From contig NZ_GG749281.1 of the NCBI RefSeq assembly GCF_000160555.1, positions 55,654-94,298 on the forward strand: a stretch of DNA of 38,645 nucleotides. Reading direction: 5' to 3'. This stretch comes from Centipeda noxia ATCC 43541 (GTDB lineage: Bacteria > Bacillota > Negativicutes > Selenomonadales > Selenomonadaceae). The notes below the pieces were generated by a model. That model did no database searches. It was given only the letters and a program-made list of their open reading frames with translations, and was not told where the DNA came from. Each line of letters starts with the position of its first letter. Within the stretch, counting starts at the first letter, position 1. Both the position numbers and the translations under genes were made by a program. Positions 31,414 through 38,645 of this stretch are shown one piece after another.

Positions 31414-34400
31414 GGAACCTCACCGAACTCTCGCTGCGCCATCGCACGCTCGTCTGGTATTTCATCATCGTCTGTGCCTTGGGCGGCATCTTCGCCTATG
31501 AGTCGCTTGGCCGCATGGAGGACCCCGCCTTCACCATCCGCCAGATGGTCATCTCCGCCGCATGGCCGGGCGCAACCGCGGAGGAGATGCAGGAGCAGGT
31601 CACGGATAAACTCGAGCGGCGTTTTCAGGATACGCCGGGGCTCAAGAAGATCATGAGTGAAACCCGCGCGGGTCAGACCATCATCTACCTCCAGCTGCGC
31701 GATGAACTCGACGCCTCCCAGATTCGCCCGACATGGCGCGACGTGCGCAATTTCGGCGAAGATGCAAAGCACGACCTGCCGGACGGTGTCTACGGCCCCT
31801 ACTACAACGACCGCTTTGACGATGTGTACGGCTCCGTCTACGCCATCACGGGCGCGGACTACTCCTACGAGGAACTGCGTGCCATGGCGGAGGATGCGCG
31901 GCGCCGCATCCTCGCCGTTCCGCGCGTGCAGAAGGTCGTCCTGGTCGGCGCGCAGCGCGAGCGCATCTACGTAGAGATCGCCCTCGAACGCCTTGCGCAG
32001 CTCGGCATTCCGCCCACAACAATCACGGACGCGCTCAGCGCGCAGGATGCCATGATGACGAGCGGCACCCTTGAGACTGCAAGCGACACCGTCCATCTCC
32101 GCGCCTCCGGCGTATTCGAGAACATCGAGGACATCCGTGCGCTTCCCATCGCCGCGAACGGGAAAATATTCCGCCTCGGCGACATTGCAAGTGTCGAGCG
32201 CAAAACAATCGACCCGCCCGATCCGAAGATGTTCTATAATGGTGCCCCCGCCGTCGGCATTGCCGTCTCCATGGAGGACGGCGGCAACATCCTCGCCCTC
32301 GGCACACATCTCAAAGAACTGACCGCCGCGATTCAGCAGGATCTCCCGCTCGGCGCCGAGCTTCACGAGGTGTCGAATCAGCCCGCCGTCGTGCAGAGCT
32401 CCATCCACGACTTCGTGGAAACCCTCGCACTCGCCATCATCATCGTACTCGCCGTCAGCTTTCTCTCGCTCGGTTTCCGCACCGGGCTTGTTGTCGCGGG
32501 CTGCATCCCGCTCGTACTCGCGGGCACATTCGTCTTCATGTACCTCCTCGGCATCGACCTGCACAAGGTCTCCCTCGGCGCGCTCATCATCGCCCTCGGC
32601 CTTCTTGTCGACGACGCCATCATCGCCGTCGAGATGATGAGCGTCCAGCTCGAGCGCGGCATGGGGCGCTTCGACGCCGCATGCTACGCCTTTACCCAGA
32701 CCGCCAAGCCCATGCTCACAGGCACCCTCATCACCTGCGCGGGCTTTATTCCCGTCGCCTTCTCCAAGGGCATGGCGAGCGAGTTCTGCGCCGCACTCTT
32801 CCCCGTCATCGGCATTGCGCTCGTTCTGAGCTGGATCGTCTCCGTCATGGTCGCGCCGTTGTTCGGATACTATCTGATCCGCGTCAAGCAAAATGCGGAC
32901 GGCGAAGCGGCGCACGATCCCTATGCCAGCCGGTTCTACCGGCTCTTTCGGCGTGTGCTGACACTCTTCCTCGCCCACCGCGCCGTTGTGCTCATCGGCA
33001 CCGCGGTCATCTTTATCCTGTCGCTCATCGCCTTCCCGCACATCAAGCAGACCTTCTTCCCGCCCTCCCTGCGTCCCGAACTGCTCGTCCGCCTCACCCT
33101 GCCCGCAGGCGCATCCATCCAGGCTACACAGGCAGAGGCAGATCGATTCATGGCGGTCCTGAACACGCATACGGACAAGATCCAGAACTACGCTGCCTAC
33201 ATCGGACAGTCCACGCCGCGGTTCGTCCTCCCCGTCGACCCGAAGGCCGACGCTGCGAACACAGCACAGTTCGTCATCACGGCAAACGATACCGCTGCAC
33301 GCGAGGAGCTTGCCGATATCATCGCCGATGCACGCTGCAATGAGCTCAGCGGCGTGCGGGTATCCACGCAATACATCCAGACCGGTCCGCCCGTCGACTT
33401 TCCCGTTATGCTGCGCGTCTCCGCGCCCACAACGGACGAGGTGCGCAAGCTCGCCGAAGAGGTCGCCGCTGTCGTCGCCTCCGATCCCAACGTGACGAAC
33501 GTCCATCTCGACTGGACGGAGAAGGCAAAGGCGGTCCGCATCGACTTTGACAAGGAAAAGCTGAAACTCTACGGCATCAGCGCAAAAACGGTCAAGCAGA
33601 TGCTCTACACCGAACTCACAGGCGCACAGGCAGCGGAGTTCTACACGGGCGACCGCACCATCGGCATCGTCCTGCGCCTCAGGGATGCGGATCGTACAAA
33701 CCTCGAACGTCTCGGTGAGCTTCCGATCGCGACGAGCGGCGGCTACGTCCCTCTCGCGCAGATCGCACACCTCTCCTATGAGGCGGAGGACGGACTCATC
33801 AAGCGCCACAATCTGCGCCCGACCATCATGGTGCAGGCGGAGATCACGAAGGGCGAGGGCAATGACGCCGCCATGCGCGCCTATGAGGCGACCAAGGAAC
33901 TCCGTGCGAACCTTCCTGCGGGCACAACGATCGAGACCGCAGGCGCACTCGAGGACTCTGCCGACTCCATGGGCTACCTCATGCAGCCCATTCCTGCCAT
34001 GGTCTTCATTATCATGACCCTCCTCATGATCCAGGTCGGCACCATGGGCAAGATGGTGCTCACCCTCCTCACCGCCCCGCTCGGCCTCATCGGCGTCGTG
34101 CTTGCCATGCTCCTCACGAACTCTGCGATGGGCTTCGTCGCCTACCTCGGCGTCCTCGCCCTCTTCGGCATGATCATCCGCAACTCCGTCATCCTCATCG
34201 ACCAGATCAAAAAACATGAGGAGGCCGGTGAAAAGCCCATGGACGCCATCATCGACTCGGCCATCCTGCGCTTCCGCCCCATCATGCTCACCGCGGCCGC
34301 AGCCATCCTCGGCATGCTCCCCCTCATGCGCAGCATCTTCTGGGGCCCCATGGCCGTCGCCATCGCCGGCGGCCTCATCGTCGCAACCGTGCTGACCCTG

Positions 34401-34448
34401 CTCGTGCTGCCCGTCATGTATGCAGTCGCGTATCGGGTAAAGGAGTAA
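31410..34448 (+). CDS. RND efflux pump inner-membrane permease (AcrB family)
   Basis: A 1012-residue proton-driven efflux transporter of the hydrophobe/amphiphile RND family. Internal duplication is visible: each half has one N-terminal helix, a large periplasmic loop (about residues 35-325 and 545-850) and five or six further helices. The proton-relay aspartates are the DD pair in LIIALGLLVDDAIIAVEMM at about residues 398-400, and the conserved GxxxPxxF-type helices appear in both halves. Length is close to AcrB (1049). With the lipoprotein adaptor it would export drugs, bile-like compounds or metabolites; the substrate is not readable. The strong codon bias for C/G third positions creates a false 947-codon open frame on the other strand. 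Confidence 0.93.
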   Translation: MRNLTELSLRHRTLVWYFIIVCALGGIFAYESLGRMEDPAFTIRQMVISAAWPGATAEEMQEQVTDKLERRFQDTPGLKKIMSETRAGQTIIYLQLRDELDASQIRPTWRDVRNFGEDAKHDLPDGVYGPYYNDRFDDVYGSVYAITGADYSYEELRAMAEDARRRILAVPRVQKVVLVGAQRERIYVEIALERLAQLGIPPTTITDALSAQDAMMTSGTLETASDTVHLRASGVFENIEDIRALPIAANGKIFRLGDIASVERKTIDPPDPKMFYNGAPAVGIAVSMEDGGNILALGTHLKELTAAIQQDLPLGAELHEVSNQPAVVQSSIHDFVETLALAIIIVLAVSFLSLGFRTGLVVAGCIPLVLAGTFVFMYLLGIDLHKVSLGALIIALGLLVDDAIIAVEMMSVQLERGMGRFDAACYAFTQTAKPMLTGTLITCAGFIPVAFSKGMASEFCAALFPVIGIALVLSWIVSVMVAPLFGYYLIRVKQNADGEAAHDPYASRFYRLFRRVLTLFLAHRAVVLIGTAVIFILSLIAFPHIKQTFFPPSLRPELLVRLTLPAGASIQATQAEADRFMAVLNTHTDKIQNYAAYIGQSTPRFVLPVDPKADAANTAQFVITANDTAAREELADIIADARCNELSGVRVSTQYIQTGPPVDFPVMLRVSAPTTDEVRKLAEEVAAVVASDPNVTNVHLDWTEKAKAVRIDFDKEKLKLYGISAKTVKQMLYTELTGAQAAEFYTGDRTIGIVLRLRDADRTNLERLGELPIATSGGYVPLAQIAHLSYEAEDGLIKRHNLRPTIMVQAEITKGEGNDAAMRAYEATKELRANLPAGTTIETAGALEDSADSMGYLMQPIPAMVFIIMTLLMIQVGTMGKMVLTLLTAPLGLIGVVLAMLLTNSAMGFVAYLGVLALFGMIIRNSVILIDQIKKHEEAGEKPMDAIIDSAILRFRPIMLTAAAAILGMLPLMRSIFWGPMAVAIAGGLIVATVLTLLVLPVMYAVAYRVKE

Positions 34449-34450
34449 GC

Positions 34451-34476
34451 AATATAGGTTGTATTTATCCTATATT
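34451..34476 (+). promoter_or_regulatory. Inverted-repeat operator of the Phd/Doc module
   Basis: AATATAGG (34451-34458) and CCTATATT (34469-34476) form a perfect 8-bp inverted repeat with a 10-base spacer, overlapping the -35 box. This is where a Phd-family antitoxin dimer would be expected to bind for autorepression. Confidence 0.6.
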
Positions 34477-34487
34477 TATGCTATACT
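34459..34487 (+). promoter_or_regulatory. Extended -10 promoter of the Phd/Doc module
   Basis: TTGTAT (34459-34464), 17 bases, TATACT (34482-34487) with a TGC extension, about 20 bases before the antitoxin ATG. Confidence 0.72.
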
Positions 34488-34507
34488 GAATAAAAGGAGG
34501 CGGACTC

Positions 34508-34750
34508 ATGAATATCAATACCGATACGATGATTTCCATGACCGAGGCAAATCAAAATTTTTCCAAGGTTGCACGGCTCGTCGATGAAAAAGGATCGGCG
34601 GTCATTCTAAAGAACAATGCTCCGCGCTACCTCGTCATTGACTTTCAGCAGGTTGATCGTAATGAATCCTTGTCAGATGCGGATGTGCTTGCCGTTTCGC
34701 GCAAGCTGATGGAGGAAAACCGAGACGCATACGCGGTGCTGGCAAAATGA
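34508..34750 (+). CDS. phd: Phd/YefM-family antitoxin
   Basis: An 80-residue antitoxin. The N-terminal half (MISMTEANQNFSKVARLVDEKGSAVILKNNAPRYLVIDF) is the Phd/YefM DNA-binding and dimer fold: the T-EAN...FS pattern, the flexible glycine turn and the NAPRYLVI strand. The C-terminal part (LSDADVLAVSRKLMEENRDAYAVLAK) is a helix that would wrap around the toxin. AAAGGAGG is seven bases before the ATG. The ATG of the toxin overlaps its stop (ATGA). It would repress the operon through the inverted repeat at 34451-34476. Confidence 0.9.
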   Translation: MNINTDTMISMTEANQNFSKVARLVDEKGSAVILKNNAPRYLVIDFQQVDRNESLSDADVLAVSRKLMEENRDAYAVLAK

Positions 34751-35127
34751 TCCGCCTGACAAAGCAGCAGGTGCTTCAGATGCACATGGAACTCATCAAT
34801 GCGACTGGCGGCAGTTATGGTGTTCGCGATGAGACACTCCTCGACGCTGCCCTGGCTGCGCCATTTATGTCCTTCGACGGCACAGATTTGTACCCTACGC
34901 TCGAACAGAAAGCCGCACGTCTTGGATACGGCTTGATTGAAAATCACGCGATGATTGACGGCAACAAGCGCATCGGTGCACATACAATGCTTGTGTTTCT
35001 GGCACTGAATGGGGTCTTCCTTCAATACACGCAGAAGAAACTCTATACCATTATTCTGGAAGTCGCCTCCGGAAAGATCTCACAGGAAAAACTTCTCACG
35101 TGGATTCATCAGCATAAAAAGGCATGA
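34747..35127 (+). CDS. doc: Doc-type Fic-domain toxin
   Basis: A 126-residue Fic/Doc protein, the length of phage P1 Doc. The active-site motif is HAMIDGNKR at residues 67-75 (family pattern HxFx(D/E)(G/A)NxR), with His67, Asp71, Asn73 and Arg75 present; the usual third-position Phe is replaced by Met69, a mild variation that places the loop but may not abolish activity. Doc phosphorylates elongation factor Tu to stop translation, whereas other Fic proteins transfer AMP. Residues 22-34 (GSYGVRDETLLDAAL) and the AARLGYGLIENH helix are typical of Doc. Transcribed with phd; a terminator begins at its stop codon. Confidence 0.9.
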   Translation: MIRLTKQQVLQMHMELINATGGSYGVRDETLLDAALAAPFMSFDGTDLYPTLEQKAARLGYGLIENHAMIDGNKRIGAHTMLVFLALNGVFLQYTQKKLYTIILEVASGKISQEKLLTWIHQHKKA

Positions 35128-35160
35128 AAACACCCGACTGCTTCAGCAGTCGGGTGTTTT
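35127..35160. terminator. Bidirectional terminator between doc and the DUF421 gene
   Basis: A perfect 16-bp stem (35127-35142 with 35145-35160) with A run to the left and T run to the right. It terminates doc and the convergent DUF421 gene. Confidence 0.9.
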
Positions 35161-35171
35161 TATCTGTCTCC

Positions 35172-35816
35172 TCACACATTCTCATATGGATGGACAATCA
35201 GTGTGCCGTCCTTGTACTCGCCGATGTAGATGTCTTTCGGCTCGTAGCCCGCCATGCTCAGCTCGCCCTTGAGCCAGTCGCGGTCCTTGTCGATGAGTTC
35301 AAGAATATCCTCATCCACCTGCCCGTCAAGGATAATCGGATAGCGCGCGTTCTGCTCGCCGTACTGGATGACGGTCAGCTGCCCGTTCGGCTCAAGCACG
35401 GCACGCTTTACATCCTTTACATCCTTTACATAGTAGACCCCCGTCATACGGAGTTTCAGCATGATGTCATGTGCGAGCATTCCGTGCCGCATACACTCAT
35501 CCATGAGTATCTTGCCGCGCTCAATCACCACGGCGGGACTGCCGTCGACGAAGTCCTTGATCGCACCGCTGTTCATCTTGAGATATTTCAGGATCAGCAC
35601 GAGCATCGTCCACGCGATGAGCACGAGCAGGAAATCCAGAATCGAGATGGCATTGTTGTAGATCACGCCGCCGATGATGCCGCCGAGCACGTAGTTCTGC
35701 ACCTGATCCGTCGCGGAGTTCGGCGCGAGGTTGCCCTTGCCGAGCAGATTGATCTGGAGGATGAGGCATAAAAGGCCGAGCGCAAGCTTGCCCAGCATCA
35801 GAGAGTAGATCAACAT
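35172..35816 (-). CDS. DUF421 (YetF-like) membrane protein
   Basis: A 214-residue protein with three N-terminal membrane helices (about residues 2-22, 44-60, 65-85) and a cytoplasmic DUF421/YetF-type domain (segments MNSGAIKDFVDGSPAVVIERGKILMDECMRHGMLAHDIMLKLR and LEPNGQLTVIQYGE). YetF-like proteins are widespread in Firmicutes; they have been linked to spore or envelope traits, but no enzyme activity is known. ATG 35816 follows AAGGAGG and comes one base after the stop of the DUF3290 gene. A 9-base tandem repeat at 35407-35431 encodes a repeated Lys-Asp-Val unit within the domain. The pairing with DUF3290 is the usual one. Confidence 0.87.
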   Translation of the reverse strand: MLIYSLMLGKLALGLLCLILQINLLGKGNLAPNSATDQVQNYVLGGIIGGVIYNNAISILDFLLVLIAWTMLVLILKYLKMNSGAIKDFVDGSPAVVIERGKILMDECMRHGMLAHDIMLKLRMTGVYYVKDVKDVKRAVLEPNGQLTVIQYGEQNARYPIILDGQVDEDILELIDKDRDWLKGELSMAGYEPKDIYIGEYKDGTLIVHPYENV

Positions 35817-35817
35817 A

Positions 35818-36270
35818 TCAGTCCTCCTTGTCCGCAATCTTCACATCGCGGCCGAGGAGATGCGTCCGTTCGTATTGGAACGAGGTAAAGTCCGCATTGA
35901 ACGTCACCGCGTAAAACGTCCCCTGCACGTCGACGAGCATCCCCTGTTTCAAATAGGTGGAGTTTGTTCGGACATCCTCCACAGGCACGCCCATATCCTC
36001 ACTGAACGTGTGAAAGAACTGCACCACACGCGAGGTTGCCTCCACATCGCTCTTCGTACGGTTGTAATCGTTCCACTGCATCCCGCCGAGGAATGCGACC
36101 GCGAGAAACAGAATGACAATGAGGTCCCGGTAGCGCGACACAAGACGGTTGCGCAGATATTTAATACTCACAAAAAGAAGTGCCGCAAGTGCGAGAAACG
36201 ACAGCGCATACCATACTGCGTTGTTGAACTGGCTGTGCTGCGTGATGTAGTTGTAGGTATAAAATGTCAA
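35818..36270 (-). CDS. DUF3290 family membrane protein
   Basis: A 150-residue protein with two membrane helices (about residues 20-38 and 50-65) and a soluble C-terminal domain (MGVPVEDVRTNSTYLKQGMLVDVQGTFYAVTFNAD). DUF3290 proteins nearly always lie before a DUF421 gene and probably form a complex with it. The start codon is TTG 36270, with AGGAGG seven bases upstream, which may keep expression low. Function unknown. Confidence 0.86.
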   Translation of the reverse strand: MTFYTYNYITQHSQFNNAVWYALSFLALAALLFVSIKYLRNRLVSRYRDLIVILFLAVAFLGGMQWNDYNRTKSDVEATSRVVQFFHTFSEDMGVPVEDVRTNSTYLKQGMLVDVQGTFYAVTFNADFTSFQYERTHLLGRDVKIADKED

Positions 36271-36299
36271 ACAGGCACCTCCTAAATCAATGTGTTCAC

Positions 36300-36328
36300 A
36301 GATTACTACGGAGAAGAAGGTGCGTCAA
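36300..36328 (-). promoter_or_regulatory. Promoter of the DUF3290-DUF421 operon
   Basis: On the minus strand TTGACG (36328-36323), 17 bases, TAATCT (36305-36300), about 30 bases before the TTG start of the DUF3290 gene. Confidence 0.52.
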
Positions 36329-36373
36329 GCATTTTATCCTTGAAACAAGCTCGCATGTATTCATGTATACTGT

Positions 36374-36402
36374 TTCATTTTTTCTGTATCTTCTGTTATA
36401 AT
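36374..36402 (+). promoter_or_regulatory. Extended -10 promoter of the kor operon
   Basis: TTCATT (36374-36379), 17 bases, TATAAT (36397-36402) with TGT directly before it. The predicted start is about 80 bases ahead of korD, giving a leader that contains the palindrome at 36412-36423. Confidence 0.58.
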
Positions 36403-36411
36403 ATTGAAATC

Positions 36412-36423
36412 ATCCGCGCGGAT
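36412..36423. promoter_or_regulatory. Candidate operator: 12-bp perfect palindrome
   Basis: ATCCGCGCGGAT is a perfect 12-bp palindrome starting ten bases after the -10 box of the kor promoter, where a bound repressor would block RNA polymerase. The regulator is unknown. Confidence 0.42.
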
Positions 36424-36490
36424 AAAGACGGATGCAAGGTATTCTGTGTATTTGGGATGTGTTTCCGCATCCCGGCGGGAGTTGAGCGCC

Positions 36491-36685
36491 ATGAAGGGTG
36501 AGCTGTACATTAAGGAAAAACGGTGCAAGGGCTGCGGTATCTGCGCAGCGTTCTGTCCGAAGAAGGTGCTCGAGGTAAGCCTTCTCGGCAAGATCACGCC
36601 CGTCCGTCCGGAAGACTGTATCGCATGCGGACAGTGCGAGATGCGCTGTCCCGACTTCGCGATATTCGTAGAGAGGAGGGCGTGA
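36491..36685 (+). CDS. korD: Two-[4Fe-4S] ferredoxin subunit of 2-oxoacid:ferredoxin oxidoreductase
   Basis: A 64-residue ferredoxin-like subunit with two complete CxxCxxCxxxCP cluster motifs: Cys12, 15, 18, 22 and Cys43, 46, 49, 53. It carries electrons from the oxoacid reaction to soluble ferredoxin. ATG 36491 follows GGGAG at nine bases; the frame is open 29 codons further upstream through the promoter leader. The next gene starts one base after its stop (TGAGATG junction), so the operon order is korD-korA-korB. Confidence 0.92.
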   Translation: MKGELYIKEKRCKGCGICAAFCPKKVLEVSLLGKITPVRPEDCIACGQCEMRCPDFAIFVERRA

Positions 36686-36686
36686 G

Positions 36687-37832
36687 ATGAGCGAGAGCAA
36701 AGCAAGGCTCATGCAGGGCAACGAGGCGATCGCCGAGGGTGCTGTCGCCGCAGGTGTGACGTTCTTCGCGGGCTACCCCATCACGCCGTCGACGGAGATC
36801 GCGGAGCAGATGGCAAAGATGCTGCCGCGGATCGGCGGCACATTCCTCCAGATGGAGGACGAGATCGGCGCAATGGGCGCAATCCTCGGCGCATCGCTCG
36901 CGGGGGCAAAGGTGATGGACGCGACAAGTGGTCCCGGCTTCTCGCTCAAGCAGGAGCTGATCGGCTACGCGGCATGCGCTGAGATTCCGTGCGTCCTCGT
37001 GAACGTCCAGCGTGTCGGCCCCTCGACGGGACAGCCGACCGCCCCCTCGCAGGGCGATGTCATGCAGGTGCGCTGGGGCACGCACGGCGATCATCCGATG
37101 ATCGCGCTCTCGCCCTGGAGCGTCCGCGAGTCGTTCGATATGGCGGTCATGGCGGTGAACTACGCCGAACGCTTCCGCACGCCCGTCATTCTGCTGACGG
37201 ATGAGATCGTCGGGCATCTGCGCGAAAATGTCGTTCTTCCCTCTGCGGACGAGCTGGAGATCTGTCCGCGCCGCCTGCCGAAGAAAACGCGCGCCGAGGG
37301 CTATCAGCCCTTTGCCGTGGGCGAGGATCTCGTCCCCGATGTGGCACGCTTCGGCGACGGTTACCGCATCCATGTGACAGGCCTCCTCCACGATGAGACG
37401 GGCTTCCCCTCAGGCAGTCCTGCCGTCACCGAGAACCTCCTGCATCGGCTGCATGAGAAGATCAACCGCGTGGGCGAGGAGATCATCCACACGGAGGAAC
37501 ACTTCATGGAGGATGCGGAGTATGCCGTCGTCAGCTACGGCGGTACGGCGCGCACGGCATACGAAGCAGTGCGCGTGGCGCGTGCCGAAGGCATCCGCGT
37601 CGGCTTCCTGCGCCTCCAGACGATCTGGCCCTTTGCCGATGCCGCGATCGGCAGACTTGCCGACCGCGTGAAGAAAATCCTCGTTGCAGAGCTGAACTAC
37701 GGGCAGCTCACCGGCGAGGTCACGCGCGCATCGCACGGGACTCCTGTCCGTCCGTGCCTCAAGTACAATATGCTGGACTTCACGCCGCAGGAGATTGCGG
37801 CGGAGATTCGGCGCATGAGCGAGGAGGGTTAG
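36687..37832 (+). CDS. korA: 2-oxoglutarate:ferredoxin oxidoreductase, alpha subunit
   Basis: A 381-residue alpha subunit of a 2-oxoacid:ferredoxin oxidoreductase, the pyrimidine-binding half of the thiamine-diphosphate site. The N-terminus MQGNEAIAEGAVAAGVTFFAGYPITPSTEIAE with the YPITPSTE motif, the MEDEIGAMGAILGASLAG segment and the PSTGQPT motif at about residues 112-118 (a 2-oxoglutarate/2-oxoisovalerate type) are clear. The length without a fused gamma part is that of KorA/VorA. It makes 2-oxoglutarate from succinyl-CoA and CO2 or the reverse, for glutamate synthesis or reducing power. The substrate could instead be a branched 2-oxoacid. GAGGAGGG precedes the ATG; korB follows after one base. 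Confidence 0.9.
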   Translation: MSESKARLMQGNEAIAEGAVAAGVTFFAGYPITPSTEIAEQMAKMLPRIGGTFLQMEDEIGAMGAILGASLAGAKVMDATSGPGFSLKQELIGYAACAEIPCVLVNVQRVGPSTGQPTAPSQGDVMQVRWGTHGDHPMIALSPWSVRESFDMAVMAVNYAERFRTPVILLTDEIVGHLRENVVLPSADELEICPRRLPKKTRAEGYQPFAVGEDLVPDVARFGDGYRIHVTGLLHDETGFPSGSPAVTENLLHRLHEKINRVGEEIIHTEEHFMEDAEYAVVSYGGTARTAYEAVRVARAEGIRVGFLRLQTIWPFADAAIGRLADRVKKILVAELNYGQLTGEVTRASHGTPVRPCLKYNMLDFTPQEIAAEIRRMSEEG

Positions 37833-37833
37833 G

Positions 37834-38645
37834 ATGGGCACCGATATGAATACGCATGCAGAAGTAAACCGCAGCTTTGAACAGTATTTTCGACAGAACC
37901 GCCTGCCCCACCTGTGGTGTCCGGGCTGCGGCAACGGCACGGCGCTGAAATGCATCGCGCAGACGATCGAGAGCACGGAGGGCATGACGCAGGACAATAC
38001 CGTCATCGTCTCCGGCATCGGCTGCTCCTCGCGCGGTTCCGGCTATATGGACTTTGATACCGTACACACGGCGCACGGGAGAGCCATTCCCTTTGCAACA
38101 GGGATCAAGCTTGCACGTCCCGAACTGAACGTCATCGTCATCACAGGAGACGGCGACTGCACTGCCATCGGGGGCAATCATTTCCTGCACGGCTGCCGGC
38201 GCAACGTCGATCTGACGGTCATCCTCTTCAACAACAACATCTATGGCATGACAGGCGGGCAGTCCTCGCCGACAACGCCGCCGGGCAAATCCACGACAAC
38301 GGCTCCCTACGGCACAATCGACCGTGCACTCGACGCATGCCGCATTGCAGAGGCAGCGGGCGCGACCTACGTCGCACGCTCCACGGCATTCCACGTCAAG
38401 CATCTCACGCAGATGATCGAGGGAGGCCTCCAGAACCACGGCTTTTCACTCGTCGAGGCCATCGTTCAGTGCCCGACGGCATACGGCCGCAAGAACAAGA
38501 TGGGCTCGCCCGCCGCAATGCTCGAATGGATGCGCGATTCTGCCGTCATGAAGACGGCGTGGGACAACCTCCCGCCCGAAAAGCGCACGCCGGACAAGTT
38601 CCCCATCGGACTGCTCTGCGCATGCGAGGGCGAGGAGTACGGCAT
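37834..38645 (+). CDS. korB: 2-oxoglutarate:ferredoxin oxidoreductase, beta subunit (partial, cut by window end)
   Basis: The first 270 codons of the beta subunit, ending at the window edge without a stop. It binds thiamine diphosphate and usually a [4Fe-4S] cluster. Visible are LWCPGCGNGTALKCI (about residues 28-42) with two cluster cysteines, GIGCSSRGSGYMDFDTVH, the thiamine motif GDGDCTAIGGNHFLHG (about 109-124) with the NN pair in ILFNNNIYGMTGGQSSPTTPPG. ATG 37834 follows GAGGAGGG and comes one base after the korA stop; ATG 37846 is an in-frame alternative. The gamma subunit gene (korC) is likely just beyond the window. Confidence 0.93.
   Translation, partial: MGTDMNTHAEVNRSFEQYFRQNRLPHLWCPGCGNGTALKCIAQTIESTEGMTQDNTVIVSGIGCSSRGSGYMDFDTVHTAHGRAIPFATGIKLARPELNVIVITGDGDCTAIGGNHFLHGCRRNVDLTVILFNNNIYGMTGGQSSPTTPPGKSTTTAPYGTIDRALDACRIAEAAGATYVARSTAFHVKHLTQMIEGGLQNHGFSLVEAIVQCPTAYGRKNKMGSPAAMLEWMRDSAVMKTAWDNLPPEKRTPDKFPIGLLCACEGEEYG

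Noticed and set aside
31374-34217. A 947-codon open frame on the minus strand opposite the RND pump gene
   Set aside because: The pump has strong C/G third-position bias, which removes stop codons on the other strand. The antisense product is a low-complexity Asp/Glu/His-rich sequence with no family, while the pump is unmistakable. The same applies to the long antisense frames opposite the LtaS-like gene (20726-22759) and the chemoreceptor (1360-2850).
1-38645. CRISPR array, insertion sequence or long repeat
   Set aside because: No regularly spaced repeats, no transposase gene, and no inverted terminal repeats were seen on reading both strands.

Overview
The window reads as chromosomal DNA of a Selenomonas-like Negativicute, that is, a Firmicute with an outer membrane. 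The evidence is a complete heptose and inner-core lipopolysaccharide block with an LptD-like protein, next to families common in Firmicutes (YcxB-like, DUF421/DUF3290, DUF3887, Spx/ArsC-like). The metabolism fits an anaerobe: 2-oxoacid:ferredoxin oxidoreductase, aspartate ammonia-lyase feeding fumarate. Most genes are GC-rich and intergenic regions are AT-rich. Genus is inference; no rRNA or other marker gene is present.

Layout. 1-3.4 kb (minus strand): uracil-DNA-glycosylase-like protein, a chemoreceptor, an Spx/ArsC-like protein. 3.4-4.1 kb (plus): small heat-shock protein with its own promoter. 4.1-6.2 kb (minus): IIA-IIB-IIC genes of an ascorbate-type PTS without catabolic genes. 6.3-11.2 kb: a LysR regulator divergent from a sodium:amino-acid symporter, a nitrilase and aspA, which together look like a route from an imported nitrile or amino acid to fumarate and ammonia. 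11.3-12.8 kb: a lone tyrosine recombinase from a strong promoter, then a gene-free stretch that can fold as a structured RNA and ends in a terminator.

12.8-26.5 kb (minus): one tightly packed 13-gene operon for outer-membrane lipopolysaccharide. In transcription order: LptD-like protein, heptose kinase paralogue, rfaE2, heptosyltransferase I, LtaS-like phosphoglycerol transferase, GT9 heptosyltransferase, rfaE1, hldD, gmhB, GT4, GT2 (WaaE/KdtX type), VirK/YbjX (DUF535) and a third GT9. Many junctions overlap by ATGA or GTGA. ADP-heptose synthesis is complete except for the sedoheptulose-7-phosphate isomerase (gmhA), and the kinase is present twice.

26.6-28.8 kb (plus): two co-transcribed exported proteins, one with exact 20-residue tandem repeats, then an AT-richer YcxB-like membrane protein. 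28.9-30.1 kb (minus): methyltransferase and DUF3887 exported protein. 30.3-34.4 kb (plus): RND efflux adaptor and pump. 34.5-35.1 kb (plus): Phd/Doc toxin-antitoxin pair with a visible operator. 35.2-36.3 kb (minus): DUF3290-DUF421 membrane pair. 36.4 kb to the end (plus): korD-korA-korB, korB running off the window.

No CRISPR array, insertion sequence, rRNA or tRNA was seen. The items most worth a second look are the symporter-nitrilase-aspA locus, the 20-residue repeat protein, the structured gene-free region at 12.45-12.79 kb, the duplicated heptose kinase with an embedded LtaS-like enzyme, and a 12-bp perfect palindrome just downstream of the kor promoter.
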